A stretch of 64,000 nucleotides of DNA from Neckera pumila (Eukaryota; Streptophyta; Bryopsida; Hypnales; Neckeraceae), in assembly GCA_963969595.1 (NCBI GenBank), contig OZ018415.1, positions 8,990,001-9,054,000 of the forward strand, written 5' to 3'. The translations under genes and the position numbers were made by a program. Shown piece after piece: positions 1 to 12,619 of the stretch (the first letter of the stretch is position 1; each line of letters begins with the position of its first letter). The notes below the pieces were generated by a model. The model was not told the origin of the DNA. It made no database searches and saw only the letters and a list, made by a program, of their open reading frames with translations.

Positions 1-769
1 CAACGGGTCCGGCCGCTGCTACGACTTCCTCGGACGCCACAGATTCCACGTGAACCGGGCCCGCCTCAGTCTCCGCCACCTGCACTGTTCCTACGGTGGG
101 CAGTTGAGGGTCACCCTCCTCCGTGTTTGAAGCCGGGACTTGAGCTGGGGCACCCTCGTCTGGAGTACTCGCAATCACGATTTGGTCGGGGACGTGGCCA
201 CCTTCGTTTGTCTCAACGCCAAGTGCGGGATTCTCTTCAGTTGGGGTCTCCTGGATTTTGGGGATGGCATCTTCGACTGCAGAGGGCTGCGCAAGCTCGG
301 GCTCTGCGGATTCCCTTGGACTGACATGCCACTGCTTCCGAATATCCTTCGCTTCTTGGTCTGTGTCGGAGGAGAGTAACACTTGCGCGATAGTCACGTC
401 GCCTTCATCAGCCGATTGTCTTGCTCCAACCCGCACCCCTCTCTTCTCTGGAATGCGTCCTGCAGGCAACTCTGAAACGAGTGTATCCAGGGACTTTACC
501 TTCCGGCTGGAATTCAGAAGCGCATCGATAGGGTCCACCTCAAGCACGCCACGATTGTCTTTGGGGTCACTCTCCGACTGAGTTATGCAAGGGCTGTCAT
601 TGTGGGCAACATTGGACTTCCGCATGAAAGTTTCAACCATAGAGCGAAGGTCTTCAATTGCTCGCGAAGTCGCAGTGTTTGTTACCAGAACTTGGCTAAA
701 CTGATCCGACACATTCTGTTTCAGAGCAGCCACTTCCACCCTCAATACCGAGTCGCTAGACACCCCTCT
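1..769 (-). CDS. 3' exon of TNP1-like CACTA gene (runs off left edge)
   Basis: On the minus strand a frame stays open from an AG acceptor (GTTTGCGCAG, exon start about 769) to the window edge, about 256 codons with no stop. It begins RGVSSDSVLRVEVAALKQ. An early stretch of hydrophobic heptads (VLRVEVAALKQ to about residue 45) looks like a short coiled coil, a plausible dimerisation segment. The rest is acidic, rich in E, P, V and T, and low in complexity. No enzyme motif is visible. I infer that this is the C-terminal part of the partner gene whose upstream exons lie at 1447-3799. The join is unresolved: exon 5 ends in phase 1 and this exon appears to start in phase 0, so at least one exon between 770 and 1446 is missing from the model. 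Confidence 0.6.
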
Positions 770-1446
770 CTGCGCAAACGACAAAACAAGAAAGAGGGAG
801 TCAACGCACATGTGGGTTTGCATATTGAAAGTATAGGGTCAGACAGGCTACAAGGACTAGTTGCGACACTTGAAGAGAGCTTTCGGACGACTGCAAGGGC
901 ACTCGGGCACGACTTCACCGTGACTGCATTCATGTTGTCACTGCAACTAAATTGAACCTTCCAAATTTCTGCCGTCAGACTTCAGTTCTAATTATCCCCC
1001 CTCAATTTCATCCGTGTGAGCTTCACACAGTGACCATACATACAAGACACATCTAGCCAACCAATCCTAGAAATGACAGCAAACAGACTTCAACATGGCA
1101 ATTTCAGTGCTTCGCTATAACACCCCCTGTCAATTTCCCTGCTTTCTCAGAAGTTCAGTTGTCAGTGCAATTTCCTCCCAACAATTTCGCAACATTGTGA
1201 AATGAATCGGCCAAAAATGAAAAAGTGTAGGGTGGCAGAGACTGAGGCGATTTGACTACGGGACTCCATTCACGGCGGAATATCCTTCAAGACAAGAACT
1301 GGGGGAAGTCAGAGTCATGTAAAAGGGTCATGTACAGGAAGATAAATAACTTGACATAGCCCGGGACCATTCGCAGCCACGTACAACGAAGACAAACGAA
1401 AACATGAAAACATGCCACAAGTGTACGAGGATGAGTGGAGAATTAC

Positions 1447-3799
1447 CGAAGCTGCAGGGGTGACGCCACCGCTTGCCCGCATGCCCTCCGCCAGTTATGT
1501 GATCCCCGGACTGCTGGACCGCCCGTCTCTCTGCAAACATACCGGCAACTAGTCAGGATGTTCGGGCCCCATGAAAGCACATGCAAAACAAGTGGGCAGG
1601 AAGAAGATATGATAGGACGGAGCAACAGACACAGTGGACACAAGCACAAACAAGAAGGATGCTTATCACTTGCTCTTCCACGCCTGCTTTTCCTTTCCAC
1701 CCTATTACACTGCAGTGCTTCACACTGTAGCGTGCAGCAGTCATCTTCTCGGACTTCCATTTCTGAGCATCCGTATCCCAGTAGGCAATCAACCGTTTCC
1801 ACTGGTCATCGTCAGTTATGTGCATAGGCGTCTCTTTGTGGCCTTGATTGTACCGCATCTTCAACCGAGATCTCTTGCCTTTCATGAACCTCGTGACTGC
1901 AGTACAAAATCCAACCATGCTCAGAGGAGTACCCACATACTCGAACTCGTTATCCAGTGCTTCCCGTAGTTTGATCAGAGTGTGAGGCTTGTGTTTTCCC
2001 CATTCCACCACGCTCATATCTAGGATCTTTGGCGTGAACTTCCTGATCGCCTCGTCCCAGGCATTCTTCCCCTCACAACCTGCATCTACCTCGCCACCTT
2101 CCTGGACGAACACAAAATTGGGCTTCGTGGAAGTCGAGGACCGCTCGAGACTACCCAGCTCATACGCAGTGTGCTTTTTCCTTCGCTGACCTCGTTCCAA
2201 TACATCACTTCCCGCGCCACTTGCTTGCCACGCACCCTCGTATGTGTTTGGCGGACCTGCAGCCCAAGGCAGTGGTGGCTGGCTTGGCTGCTGCGGCATC
2301 CACTGGCCGGGCATCCACGACCATCCTGGTGGGTAAGGCACAGAAGGCGCGGTTGTGGGCTGCGTTGGAGGATTCACTGTCGCTTGATTAGTCGCGGCCG
2401 ATCTTCCTAGAAGTTCGGATTTTGAACGCTTCTTCCGCCGGTTGAGCAAGGGCTCCTCGACCTGAACATCATCGTCGCTGGAGTCCACGAAGAGTGGTTC
2501 TTTGTACTCTGCACCGACATTCAAAGCCAAACTGTAATTTCATGAAGCAATGTGCCGGATGACGTGACCCCTCTCTCTGAAAATGTCCTCACAACTATCG
2601 CTTTTTGACCCGCGACTCGATTTCATGGAAACATACAGCTTTGCGGCGTTGCGGACCGTCCAAAATGGAATAGACGTCAAGAAGTCGAGCACAGTGTCGG
2701 CTCCCTCAAACCCTAATCCTTGAGCTCTCCGGGGTATAGCAAATTACCTGCGGCAGCTGCCTCATTCTCCGATTGTTGTCGAACATGGTTACAAGCAAGT
2801 GCTAAATTCATCATACCTGCTGCGATTGTTTCAGAATTGGACTCCGTGGCATCGGAGGAGGAGTCCCGCTCGTTGGTCATCCCTACGGCGCCCGCGGCTT
2901 CTTCTTTGCGCTTACGAAGTGTGCGCAACCTCCGTCCTTTCCGTCCTCGGAGTCCTCGCTGCCGCGCACTCCTGCGCAGTCCCTCACCCCCTCCTCCTAC
3001 GATTTCAGCGCTCTCTGGCTTCTTCAGCGTGGGTTGTTTCTCCTGATCCCTACAACGCAGAGTTCCAACCGGCAGGAGTGAGGAACACTCGCGGTGAGAT
3101 CAGCGGGCTAAAGTGATGGACTCAAACTATGGTGACGACTCTCCCCAAGGCAGCACAATCGCAGCAAACAAGAGGCGTGCGCTAGGGTTCCGACAGGCCA
3201 AATACTCAGAAAAGGTGCGAGATGATACACGTGGCCGCCCGCAAGTCCACACCCTTTATACGTTGCACTGGACTGGCGGCCACAGCGATAACATGACCCG
3301 CGACTCCCACGTGACTGAGAAGCAGTCACGTAAGGAAAATGGGCCCGCAAAGCGACTCGTAAACAACTTACACGCGACTGCAGATCTCTTGACTTCTACC
3401 ATAGCCCGATTTCAAAAAAAAAAAGGGTCCCTTAACCCTAGCGCGGTATGTAAACGTATTGAACAAAAGAACTCAGAGATCACAGACTTCAAGAAGAAAA
3501 ACAAACACGCCACGAACTCAACTATGGCCTAAACAGATCAGAAAAACGTGCATGCACCTGTGAGGTTCGTCTTTGCGACTTACGCCGTCAGGCCGTTTGG
3601 ACCTGCATGGCGATGCAGCATGAAGAGGGCACAAATTTCAAGGCAGACGACAACGGCCACTGCAAACTGAAATAACTTACATTGCTCTTTTCACGACGAG
3701 GACCTCCTCTAGCCTCTTTTTGTTCTCCGCCACCCGCGCGTCTCTGAGCAGCTCGTACTTACACCGAGGATGTGGCGGGCTCGATGCTGGCGACTCCAT
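1447..3799 (-). CDS. TNP1 / Ptta-En-Spm-like transposon protein, exons 1-5
   Basis: Five minus-strand exons fit together by splice consensus and reading phase: 3799-3681 (ATG; donor GTAAGT), 3049-2817 (donor GTATGATG), 2712-2637 (donor GTATGT), 2531-1726 and 1530-1447. Together they give 439 residues. Residues 15-30 read YELLRDARVAENKKRL, followed near 64-72 by LRRSARQRG, a pairing seen in plant transposon-related and B3-type proteins. A proline/tryptophan-rich linker precedes a conserved block from about residue 308 (FTPKILDMSVVEWGK) to DDQWKRLIAYWDTD (385-398) and GDHITGGGHAGKRW, like the plant Ptta/En/Spm family W..L...W...NR...HTGG pattern. Such proteins usually bind the subterminal repeats and assist TNP2. 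The gene points away from TNP2. The exon 4-5 join is the least certain, and the 3' end is a separate entry. Confidence 0.65.
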
Positions 3800-6297
3800 C
3801 TTCCCCGCCTGAGTCCAGTTGCTTCTGCGCCTGAGTCCAGTTGCACTTGCGCTGGTGCCTGTTTTCCTTCGATTGCAGGCAAGACTACCCAGCACGTCGA
3901 GCGCCTCCGATTGTGGCCCTCTTCCGCCTAAGTTCGATGCTCACGCACTCACCAGGAGCGATCCTGGAGCTTCACAGGATTCCACGAAGAGAGAAAGAAG
4001 CACAAGAAAGTGCCTCCCCCTTCAATCCAAGGTGCGTTTGGTTGAATGCATTCATTGAAGGGAAGTAGTGGTCATGATTTGGCGGCTGGCAATAAATTTC
4101 GGCAGCCTTGAGTTACTGCATTTGAGCCTGATTAGACTACTCGGCTGATGGCAATCTGCCCCTGATTTTGCAATCCAATCATTACATGATAATCTAATGA
4201 TTGGGAGATTGTGAAACTAGCAAAAGTGGCACCGCTGATTTCGTTTTCGGCAGGTTATTAGGGTCGGTAACTTGAAGTTTACAATGTCATGTCGGCCGAG
4301 GCAACACAGACGTTGTCGGGCGCTCTTGTAACTCCAGAACGACTCCAGAAAGTCATTTTTGAGTCACTGCTTGGGTCCAGAGACTACGTAGTCACTCATG
4401 ACAGTCGCCGCGCAGTTGCGTATTGTTGTTTCCCGAGACTGCCATGATGGAACCCTGTGTTTCAAAACTTATTTGAAATTTTAATGTGCATTTTCCCCGT
4501 AGACTGTCAAGCGAGCTTCCAGGGAGATGTCTGTGAAGTGCAGGGGGGTGCACAGAATTAAATACCGATCTTCTAATTCGTGTACTGGTCCACTGAGTTG
4601 CGCACAACCATTGCACATTCTTTTTTTCGTAACAATTTGCATGAAGCAAACCGATTTGCAACGACTACCTATGTATTCAGCATGAAAATGTGTGACATGT
4701 GAGAGTGCATTAGCTTGTTCCTGCACTATGCCAAAACATGTGCCGCACTATTTTTCTCAGTCCTCTTAGTCTCCTCAATCTTTTATTCCTGTGTAAGGTG
4801 GGGAAGCGGTGGTTCTTGTCAAAGTGAGTCCATTCATTCAAATCACTAATTGTTTTCATGTTTCAGAAACAGGAGCTTATATATGCACTGAAGTCCACAC
4901 AGTTTGCGTTGCGCACGACAACTGCAGAGGGTGAATCACGCTCAAAGCCGGTGAATATCTCAGTGAAAGCATTCCAATGAATTTGACCATGTCTGCTCCC
5001 CATGCATGGACCAATCCATATGTCAATAAAATATGGAACCTCCTTATTTTTTTATAAAGTGTCCAATTCGTGGAGCCCCCATTCTTTCCCAATTTTTTTT
5101 TAGCTTATCATGAAAGGATATTCTGTATTCCATTAAATGTTGACTTATGGAGCCCTCGTTCATTACCCATTTTTTTGGGCACACCCCGTTTCCATAGACT
5201 CCTATTTCCTTGTGCTTTTCCCTTTTTTTTTGATTTTCCATGGAGATTTTAACTCAATAATAAGTTACTACTTCTAACACTTCAAAGTAGTTCCTTTCCC
5301 ATACACTCTACCTTCTCCTACCTTGCTCCCTCCCCTAGGTACAAGGCAAAGTAATAGTTTGAAAATGTCCTGCATCATATGTGTTGCCTTCTGCTCACAA
5401 ATGAGAACTTGTCATCACTGATGTTGGTCCAGGAGTTGACGTCCCTTTTCTATCTGCACAGAATACATATCCTTTGTCATGGGTGTCAGTCAGGACGGAC
5501 TCACATTTGCTACAGAACGACACCAGCATAACTCTCCCTAGTCACTCTGCAGTCGCAGGTTAGTTGTAAGCCTTCGCAACCCAGCTTGAGCCTACATCTA
5601 CCTTGGCAGTTTCTTGTGCGACTAGCGTAGGCAAGCTTCGTTGGGCCCCGTCGGATCTTTGGGTTTCCACAAGGGATTCTCAGACTCCTGGCAACCAGTA
5701 AATGTCTCTATTGCAGGACCGGGGGCTATTCAAGACGGTAGAGTAGGTAGCACTTCCTAGTTAGTAGCAGCCCATCTTTTGCATTCGGAAAAGTTCTGAA
5801 AGAATTCCTGGATGTCGTCAATGCCCTCGCAGAAACGCCTTAGAGTTGCACCGTTCTCCCGTAGTTGTCATGGATCACTGTTTCAGTATTCTTTGGGGCG
5901 TGTTTGTCTTGCTCTTCACCTACCCGGAAGCCCATATCAATTCTTGATCCTCACTTTTCCTAGCATGTTATCCTTTAAAGAGATATTTACTACCACCTCT
6001 TCTTTATCGCCACAAAATTCTTGTACAACTGTAATTTTCCACCACACGACCATAGCATGTGGCATTGCGAGTTGGACAAGGTAGGAGTCTTCAATAAGTG
6101 TACCTGTAGTTCCAGAAGTCATTGTGAAGTTGAAGGAGTTGTACTGCAGTCAAGTTGAAGTCTTCCAGTAGTTGTTCTGTAGTTTGTGTCCCACTGTTAT
6201 ACCCTGTGATGTTTTCCTTGAAGAAGGGTCGTTTTGACGTCCGCATTGTGCGCAGTGCGCAGGAGGCAAAGCAGAGGACTTCACACATACAACCAGG
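3800..6297. other. Shared 5' region between the two CACTA genes
   Basis: No convincing coding exon was found in these 2.5 kb. The stretch lies between the start codons of the divergent TNP1-like and TNP2 genes, so it should hold both promoters and 5' leaders. Short AGTCG/CAGTC motifs near 4320-4410 and 5540-5565 resemble CACTA subterminal sites. An imperfect inverted repeat around ATCCAATCATTACATGATAATCTAATGATTGG lies near 4163-4208. No clear TATA box or start site could be fixed. Confidence 0.45.
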
Positions 6298-9200
6298 ATG
6301 ATCCCTGGTAGACTTCCCTTGTCTGATAGCGTCAAACAGCGATTGCGAGATGACTGGCTGTGGAGTAGACAATTGCAGTGGGCTACACAGTACAACGTGA
6401 AGAGACTACATTGTCCGTGCACTGCATGCCGTGGGGGACGCCGACTACTGATACGGAACGTGAAGGAGCACCTCATCCGCAATGGCAGAGATCCTAATTC
6501 CCGTATTTGGAGAGGTCCAGGTGCCCGAGACTCTTCCGATGAAGAGTGGGAGGAACAATTTTGGGGACCGCATACAGATAGAGAGCAGGAAGTGGATGCC
6601 ACAATTGATACACGTGGGATGATTGACCAAGCACTTGGACAGATCAATGTCGCTGATACAGCTGCGGAAAGAGTCCAGCGTGAAGTCAGTGAGGCCTTTG
6701 CCACCGCGGACTCCATCCATGAAGAGTGTTTTGAAGTGGGCACGGAAGATGGTGCAAATGTTGATGAATGTTGGAATGAAACACCTACTGCGGATATCCC
6801 AGCTGAGAATGCAGCAGAGCATGCCAACTTTGATGGCCGCTTATTGGAGGAGAGTTTGGAGGATTTGTACGAGGGGTCGCGATCCAACAAGCTAGCCGCG
6901 ACAGTGTTGCTAATGAATCTTTTCACTGTGCATGGGGTGAGCAATCATTGCGCCAATGAAGTTTTCAACATTCTTCACTTGCATCTACTACCAGAGAAGA
7001 ATGTATTGCCAAAAACATACCATGCTGCAAAGACGTTGACCACAAAATTGGGTCTCACATACAATAGCATCCATGCATGTGAGAGAGGATGTGTGCTGTT
7101 TCGGGGTGAACACAAGGATGCCTTGCGATGCCCTAAGTGCAACGGCCGCCGGTACAAAGACGAAGCTCGTCGGGCCTTTCCAGTCAAAGTTCTCCGACAC
7201 TTCCCCATTATTCCACGCTTGCAGAGGATTTATAGGAGCCCTCACATTTCGAAGTTGATGTTGTGGCATGCTGAAAATCATAGCAATCGGGAAGGTGGAG
7301 ACGGCCTGGTCCGGCATCCTTGTGACTCAAAGGCATGGCAACACTTCCAAGAGAACGTGGATCCAACCTTTGATAGTGATCCACGTAATGTTCACTTTGC
7401 TCTTGCAGCGGATGGAGTGAACCCTTTCAAGCAAAACAAATCATCTTGGTCAACATGGCCTGTCTTGTTATTGAACTATAATCTCCCCCCTTGGCTGAGC
7501 ACAAAGAAGTTCTTTGTTATGTTGGCGCTATTAATTCCTGGAAGGGAATCCGTGACATCAGAAGTGTTTGATGTGTACTTGGAGCCCCTTGTTGATGAGT
7601 TGCTGGAGTTATGGGAGGGAGTTCCAGCATATGATGTGACGAAGGATGTCGGGTCCCAATCATTTCAACTGCGTGCCATGCTATTGTGGACTATTCACGA
7701 CTTTCCCGGATATGGCACAGTAGGTGGATTCTCACACCAAGGCTACGCAGCATGTCCTTGGTGCGGAGTGGACCTAGGAGCTAAGCACTCCCTGGAGCTT
7801 GGTAAACAGACATATGGTGGGACTCGACGGTGGTTGCCTGCAGACCATCCATATAGATCGGAGGAAATGAAGGAGAACTTCAATGGCGCCATGGAAAACC
7901 GTCCGAAACCACGCTCAGTTACAGTCGAAGAGCAATTGCAACACACACTGGAGTGCCAGGCTTGGAGGGCGGCTGGCCATAGAGACGGTGCAGCTGGGGA
8001 TCCATCAAAAGTTTTTGGTGTGAAGCGGTTAAGTATTCTATTCCGATTGCCATATTGGAAGGTGAGCTACTGTGGTCCTCTCTGTGAACAGGGGACGTGA
8101 CTTGTAGGGGACATGCATAGATTTATACAGTCGTTTTGAAGTCACCGTTGAGTACTGGTGAAGTCTCATCAGTTTAGTAAAACTAATTCATGACAGATCC
8201 TGTGGACGTGTTTTGAAATTAGAAATTTTGCAGAGAAAGACAAGTACGGATAATTTTGGGGGACCCTTGTCCTGAATAAGGCGTGTGGACAATAGAAGCG
8301 CTGCATGGTCTGTGCAGTTCACAAATGAGATCCTCAGCAATAGTGTAGGGGCGACCTATATCTTGGTTGCTGCTTATTTGTAATCTAATCCCAAATATTT
8401 TTGTGGAATGCCTTGCAGCATCTCTTAATTCGCTACACATTGGACGTCATGCATTGCGAAATGAACCTTGCAAAAAACTTCCTGAAGCCCATAGCAGGGA
8501 AGAAAGACACAGTGAAGGTGAGAAGAGATTTGCAGAGGCAAAACATCCGAAGACACTTGTGGTTGACTCCAAACCCACGCAATCCAAGGAAGATGGTGAA
8601 GCCGCGGGCATCATATGTGTTGACGGAGGATGAGTTTGAGAAGTTTTCAAGTTGCGTGGAGTCCTTGAAGACACCTAGTGGCTTTTCTTCCGACCTAGGC
8701 AAGTGTATACGGAAGAAGAATTTTGGTGGTCTTAAATCACACGATTACCATGTATTGATGCAACAAGTTTTGCCACTAGCGCTTCGAGGGCTGATGGCAC
8801 CACGTCCCCGTATGGCTGTAATGAGGATGTGTAGGGTTTTCAGGCGCCTTTGCACCAAGGTCTACAATCCAACAGACTTCACGTCATTGGAAGCCGATGT
8901 AGTGGAAAGCATGGCATTATTGGAGATTGAATTTCCACCATCTTTTTTTGACATTATAACGCATCTTCCTTATCATCTAGCACAAGAGTTGGATTTGTGT
9001 GGACCGGTGAGTGCCCGTTGGATGTATCCGGTTGAGAGGTACATGAAAGTGTTAAAAAACCATGTGCGGAATATGGCCCGCCTCGAGGCATGTATGGCAA
9101 AAGGGTATTTGAAAGACGAGTGCATCGGCTTTGTAACAGAGTACTTGCAGAGATTTGAGCCCACGCGTCGACGTGTATGGGACAAGGACGAAGAGTATGG

Positions 9201-10352
9201 GGATGCCGAGGAGGTGTTGCAAGGTGCAGGCAAGCCGTATGTGATGAGCCCGGCCCTGCGTGACATTGCGCACGATTACGTGCTGACAAATGTATCCTGT
9301 ATGCAGGATTTATATGAGTAAGTCCCTTTTCTAAGCCGTGCCTGTCATATTACGATATTGCGTAGATACTTTCCGAATGGCAGGAGCAGTCTAGCACAGG
9401 AAAGTCTGTCCTCCTAAACCTAGTTCTTTTGCTCTATAGTTGTACAGAAGTTGAGAGTAAGTGTTTTTTGTGTACCGCGACTCAATCTGGACTAGTGAGT
9501 GGGCGCCCAAGTTGCATGACAGTCACGGTACCGTCAACCGCGTCGGAGTACAGTCGTAGCGGTTACGGCGTGCATGCATGTTCCATCCTAAACCTAACAC
9601 CCTCCATCGTTTTTTCTTGTAGGAAGTGGCGTGCAGAAGCCCGTGAGAATCCGTCAACAGCCGCATTGGCACAGTGGATTCAGAGCACTGTTGATGATTC
9701 GGAGCATGATTTCAGGAACCCCAACAACGTGGACCAGTTTCTGTTGAGCAAGAAACCATCACAAAAAGCGACCCGATACACTCGCATCATGGCATTTGGC
9801 AACCACTTTCGAGTAGAAGATGAGGCGTCAGCTGAATTGGTGAGCTATAACAGTGGTGTGGCTTCCGTTTTTGAGGTACCGTCATACAATGCAGATGATG
9901 CATCTGTTCCCTATGTCGGCATCTTGAAGGATATATTGCTATTAGATTATGGGCCTCTACAGACAGAGATCAGTTTGTTGCGATGTGAGTGGGTGAAGCC
10001 GTCCAACAATCGCGGGAATCCTACATACACACGTGATGATGCCGGTTTTCTTGTGGTGAACTTCCACCACAAACTTCCACGGTTGGCGGAGCCTTTCATT
10101 TTCCCTAGCCAGGCCACGCAGGTTTTCTTCTCTGATGTTGTAGACAAACCTGGTTGGAAAGTTGTTTTGCGCCAAGAAGCGAGAGCGAAGCGGGAAGTGT
10201 TGGATACAACGAATGCCTTCATCAGTACAACCGTGGACACAGCAGGTCTTACAGCTCCACGTCAAATGCCAATCCCCCCCGATGCGGTCAATCTTGTGGG
10301 CGCCATAGACTTGTCTGTGGAAGACAATTTACTGGCGCAGTCAGGATATTAG
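6298..10352 (+). CDS. TNP2-type CACTA transposase, three exons
   Basis: This is the cut-and-paste transposase of an En/Spm element, acting in the nucleus on CACTA termini. Exons 6298-8061, 8419-9317 and 9623-10352 join in phase (GTGAGC, TGCAG, GTAAGT and TTGTAG sites) into 1130 residues with no stop. Residues 1-75 form the transposase-associated domain, with a zinc-binding CPCTAC at 39-44. The TNP2 core follows: ALAADGVNPF near 370 (first candidate catalytic Asp), LLNYNLPPWLSTKKFF near 391, TIHDFPGYG near 465, CPWCG near 486, and across the first intron LPYWK-HLLIRYTLDVMH near 584-600. DUF4218-like sequence follows (LKSHDYHVLMQQVLP at 693, YPVERYMKVLKNH at 791), then DUF4216-like sequence (SVPYVGILKDILLLDYG near 982). 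Length and domain order match full-size plant TNP2. The start is the first ATG ahead of the N-terminal domain; an upstream exon is possible. Confidence 0.9.
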
Positions 10353-11305
10353 GAATACTTTCCAGTCGACTACTAGTACAGTAGTAGTCGTTCTGTAGTA
10401 ACACTGAAGTTGCTGTGCAGTCGTGCCGGGAGTGCTCAACATATGGCCTGAAATTGGTAGAATGAATCTTTGTATCTGTGTTCCATACGCGGTGATGGTT
10501 CGCATGTCTCCCTGCGCACATTTGTATTCCCACTTAATCTAACGCTGATTTCGTATAGTTGGCTTTGTTGACCACTCCCCTAGCTTGCATTGTTCCATAC
10601 ATACTAGGACTCAATCCTATGAGAGTGAGTACATCCGCCTTTCTTGCGCAATGTGTATCCATGAATGGAGTATTGCTCTCAGACTCAAGGACATCATCTC
10701 TTTCGTAAGCACCTGACCATGTGACATGTATAGGTTTAGGCCCTGGATCCCAAAGAACAAATAAGCCAACCATAATTAGACTAGAAAACTTCTATGGGAA
10801 ACATTGCCTTCTATCGTGTTTCTGTTTTAGAGCAGCCTTGTGCATTGATTGCATCTACCGTACTGCTCACTTGTTTCAAATCGACAATGCATATTGGCGG
10901 TAAGATTTCCAAAAGCCATCATGCATGCGACTCATGCATTAGTGGATACCAGATGTATCTACAATGTAAAATTAGCCATTGCATGTGAATGCAAACTTGT
11001 AGCCGAGGTTCTGTAGTTCCTCCCTCCTTCTGAATGCAAGTACAAACTTGACTAGGTCAAAGAAGTTCACCACCCAGTTTCCTCAAACCGACTACTCACG
11101 GACTGCAGTCACAGTTTTTTTATCCCAGTCACCCTGTAGTCGCTCTGTAGTCACTCAGTAGTCACTCGAAGTTGTAATGTCCACTCTTCACCAACTAGGT
11201 CTCCACGTCCCCATAAATAGTCTGCCACGTCAGGAAGGCATCGACGCTGCGAACGGGAAGTGCCGGATGAAACTAAGTGTGCGTTATTTCCTCATCCCGA
11301 ATACA
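10353..11305. repeat. Right arm of the CACTA element with subterminal motifs
   Basis: There is no gene here. AGTCG/CAGTC-type motifs occur just after the transposase stop (10362-10425) and cluster at 11090-11175 (GTAGTCGCTCTGTAGTCACT and variants). Such arrays are the usual TNP1 binding sites next to CACTA termini. From 11205 to 11303 the sequence (CCACGTC..CGACGCTG..GATGAAACT..CTCATCCCGA) aligns with 14143-14216 of the next element, showing the two are related. Confidence 0.6.
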
Positions 11306-11720
11306 AAATTATAACATGCCATATATATAACAATATACGTATATATTATATATATTATTTGTATTACATATATAATATATAGTGTATTATATATATTAAA
11401 CTATATAATATTATATTAATATATTAATACACTTATTTATGTTTATATAATATTACAATAAATAAATATATATATTAATATCATAATATTAATGAACATG
11501 TATTAATTATTATATTAAATATTATAATGTTATATATTATATATTATATAATGGTGTAATTATATAAAATATTGTAATATATAAATATATTCGTTATTAT
11601 GTTAATATATAATTATGAATGTTATATGTTATAAGTATACATGTATATATGTTTTTTGTTATATTATAATTTTTATTAATATCTTCAATGTATTTAAATT
11701 TAAATACATTGGTACATATA
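11306..11720. repeat. Extremely AT-rich low-complexity island
   Basis: About 415 bases are made almost wholly of TATATA, ATTAT and AATATT runs, with an abrupt start at the right arm of the CACTA element. It ends with a perfect 26-base palindrome (11686-11711). No frame is usable. It may be a microsatellite expansion or an insertion that removed the CACTA terminus. Confidence 0.7.
11686..11711. repeat. Perfect 26-base palindrome
   Basis: CAATGTATTTAAA is followed directly by its reverse complement TTTAAATACATTG. It lies at the right edge of the AT-rich island and could extrude as a cruciform. Confidence 0.85.
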
Positions 11721-12032
11721 CTTAGCCAAAATTGTATCAGAAGGGATGATAACAAAGAATAATGTGAAACGAAATTACAAGTGCTTATTTAGCGCATGTA
11801 ACCAGTACAACCAACTGTCTGTCTAAACAAAGGTTTCAAAATATCAAATCGGTCGACTCATCAAGCGTACCTAGGTGGGGGGGGATACACTGCAAAAAAA
11901 TGATGAAAAAACAACTTCAAGAAACGACTGCAAAACGACTGAAAAGCAGTCGTTCCGGACAAAACGACTGCAAAACAACTCAAGGCCCTGCAGTCGTTTA
12001 GGACAAGTCGTTTATAAACAACTAGACTTCTA

Positions 12033-12081
12033 TTATCACCATCCATTTCTACATCCAAGGTAGAAATGGATGAAGTGATAA
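12033..12081. repeat. Hairpin in CACTA-related element
   Basis: TTATCACCATCCATTTCTA and TAGAAATGGATGAAGTGATAA form an imperfect inverted repeat of about 20 bases around a short loop. Confidence 0.75.
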
Positions 12082-12450
12082 AGAAAGTTGGGCTTAAGGA
12101 AATGTCTGTAGAGCTGCCATGTGGAAAGTGGGAGTGTGGGACTTCTAAAACATTTGACGTGGACATCTGACATGGACATCCACGTGGCCAGTCGTTTTGA
12201 AGTTGTTTTAAAGTCATGACTGACCCATGATGAATCTGACGTGGATGGCCACGTAGGAAGTCATTTTTGAGTCGTTTTTGAATCATTTTGCAATCATTTT
12301 GTAGACTTTGCTGTTGATGTTATTATTGACGTTTCTAGTCATTTTTGAATAATTTTAAAATTAACATGATGTGTGTAGAAAAGAATGTGGGGCCCATTAT
12401 TTGAGTAGTCATTATGTAGTCACATATCAATACATTCAAAGTTTCACAAT

Positions 12451-12567
12451 AATATACCATATACAATACACTACATACAATACATCATACACCATATAAT
12501 ATACACCATACACCATACATCGTATACCATACATCGTACATTGTACACCATACACCGTACATTGTAA
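12451..12567. repeat. CACCATACA-type short tandem array
   Basis: About 117 bases are made of degenerate 8-10 base units (ACCATACA, ACATCGTA, ACATTGTA) in tandem. They are AT-rich and non-coding, and look like an expanding minisatellite. Confidence 0.7.
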
Positions 12568-12619
12568 TTGACATGTGTCACTTGGCTTTCAAAGCCACTT
12601 AATGTGTGAGTAAGAAGAA

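Larger units (their letters stand above)
1..11305. mobile_element. CACTA (En/Spm) transposon, left end outside window
   Basis: The unit is defined by its two genes: a TNP2-type transposase on the plus strand and a TNP1/Ptta-En-Spm-like gene on the minus strand, transcribed away from each other. Short AGTCG/CAGTC motifs typical of CACTA subterminal arms occur near 4320-4410, 5540-5565, 10380-10425 and densely at 11090-11175. The left terminus is not visible because the minus-strand gene runs off the window. The right arm stops at about 11305, where an AT-rich island begins and no CACTA-type terminus follows directly. Its last ~100 bases resemble 14140-14215 of the neighbouring element, so the real end was probably lost or displaced. 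Both genes keep open frames through several splice junctions, which suggests a young or recently active copy. The element identity is well supported; the exact limits are not. Confidence 0.8.

Noticed and set aside
2531..2750. Direct splice from CAG|GTAATT at 2750 into the exon at 2531
   Set aside because: The phase gives an immediate stop; the path through 2712-2637 keeps the frame and uses better sites.
6150..6944. 264-codon minus-strand frame
   Set aside because: It lies antisense to the first exon of the TNP2 transposase, whose domain sequence is clear on the plus strand.
11306..11720. AT-rich island as organelle-derived DNA or a replication origin
   Set aside because: It is low-complexity TA-type sequence without any organelle gene or recognisable origin motif.
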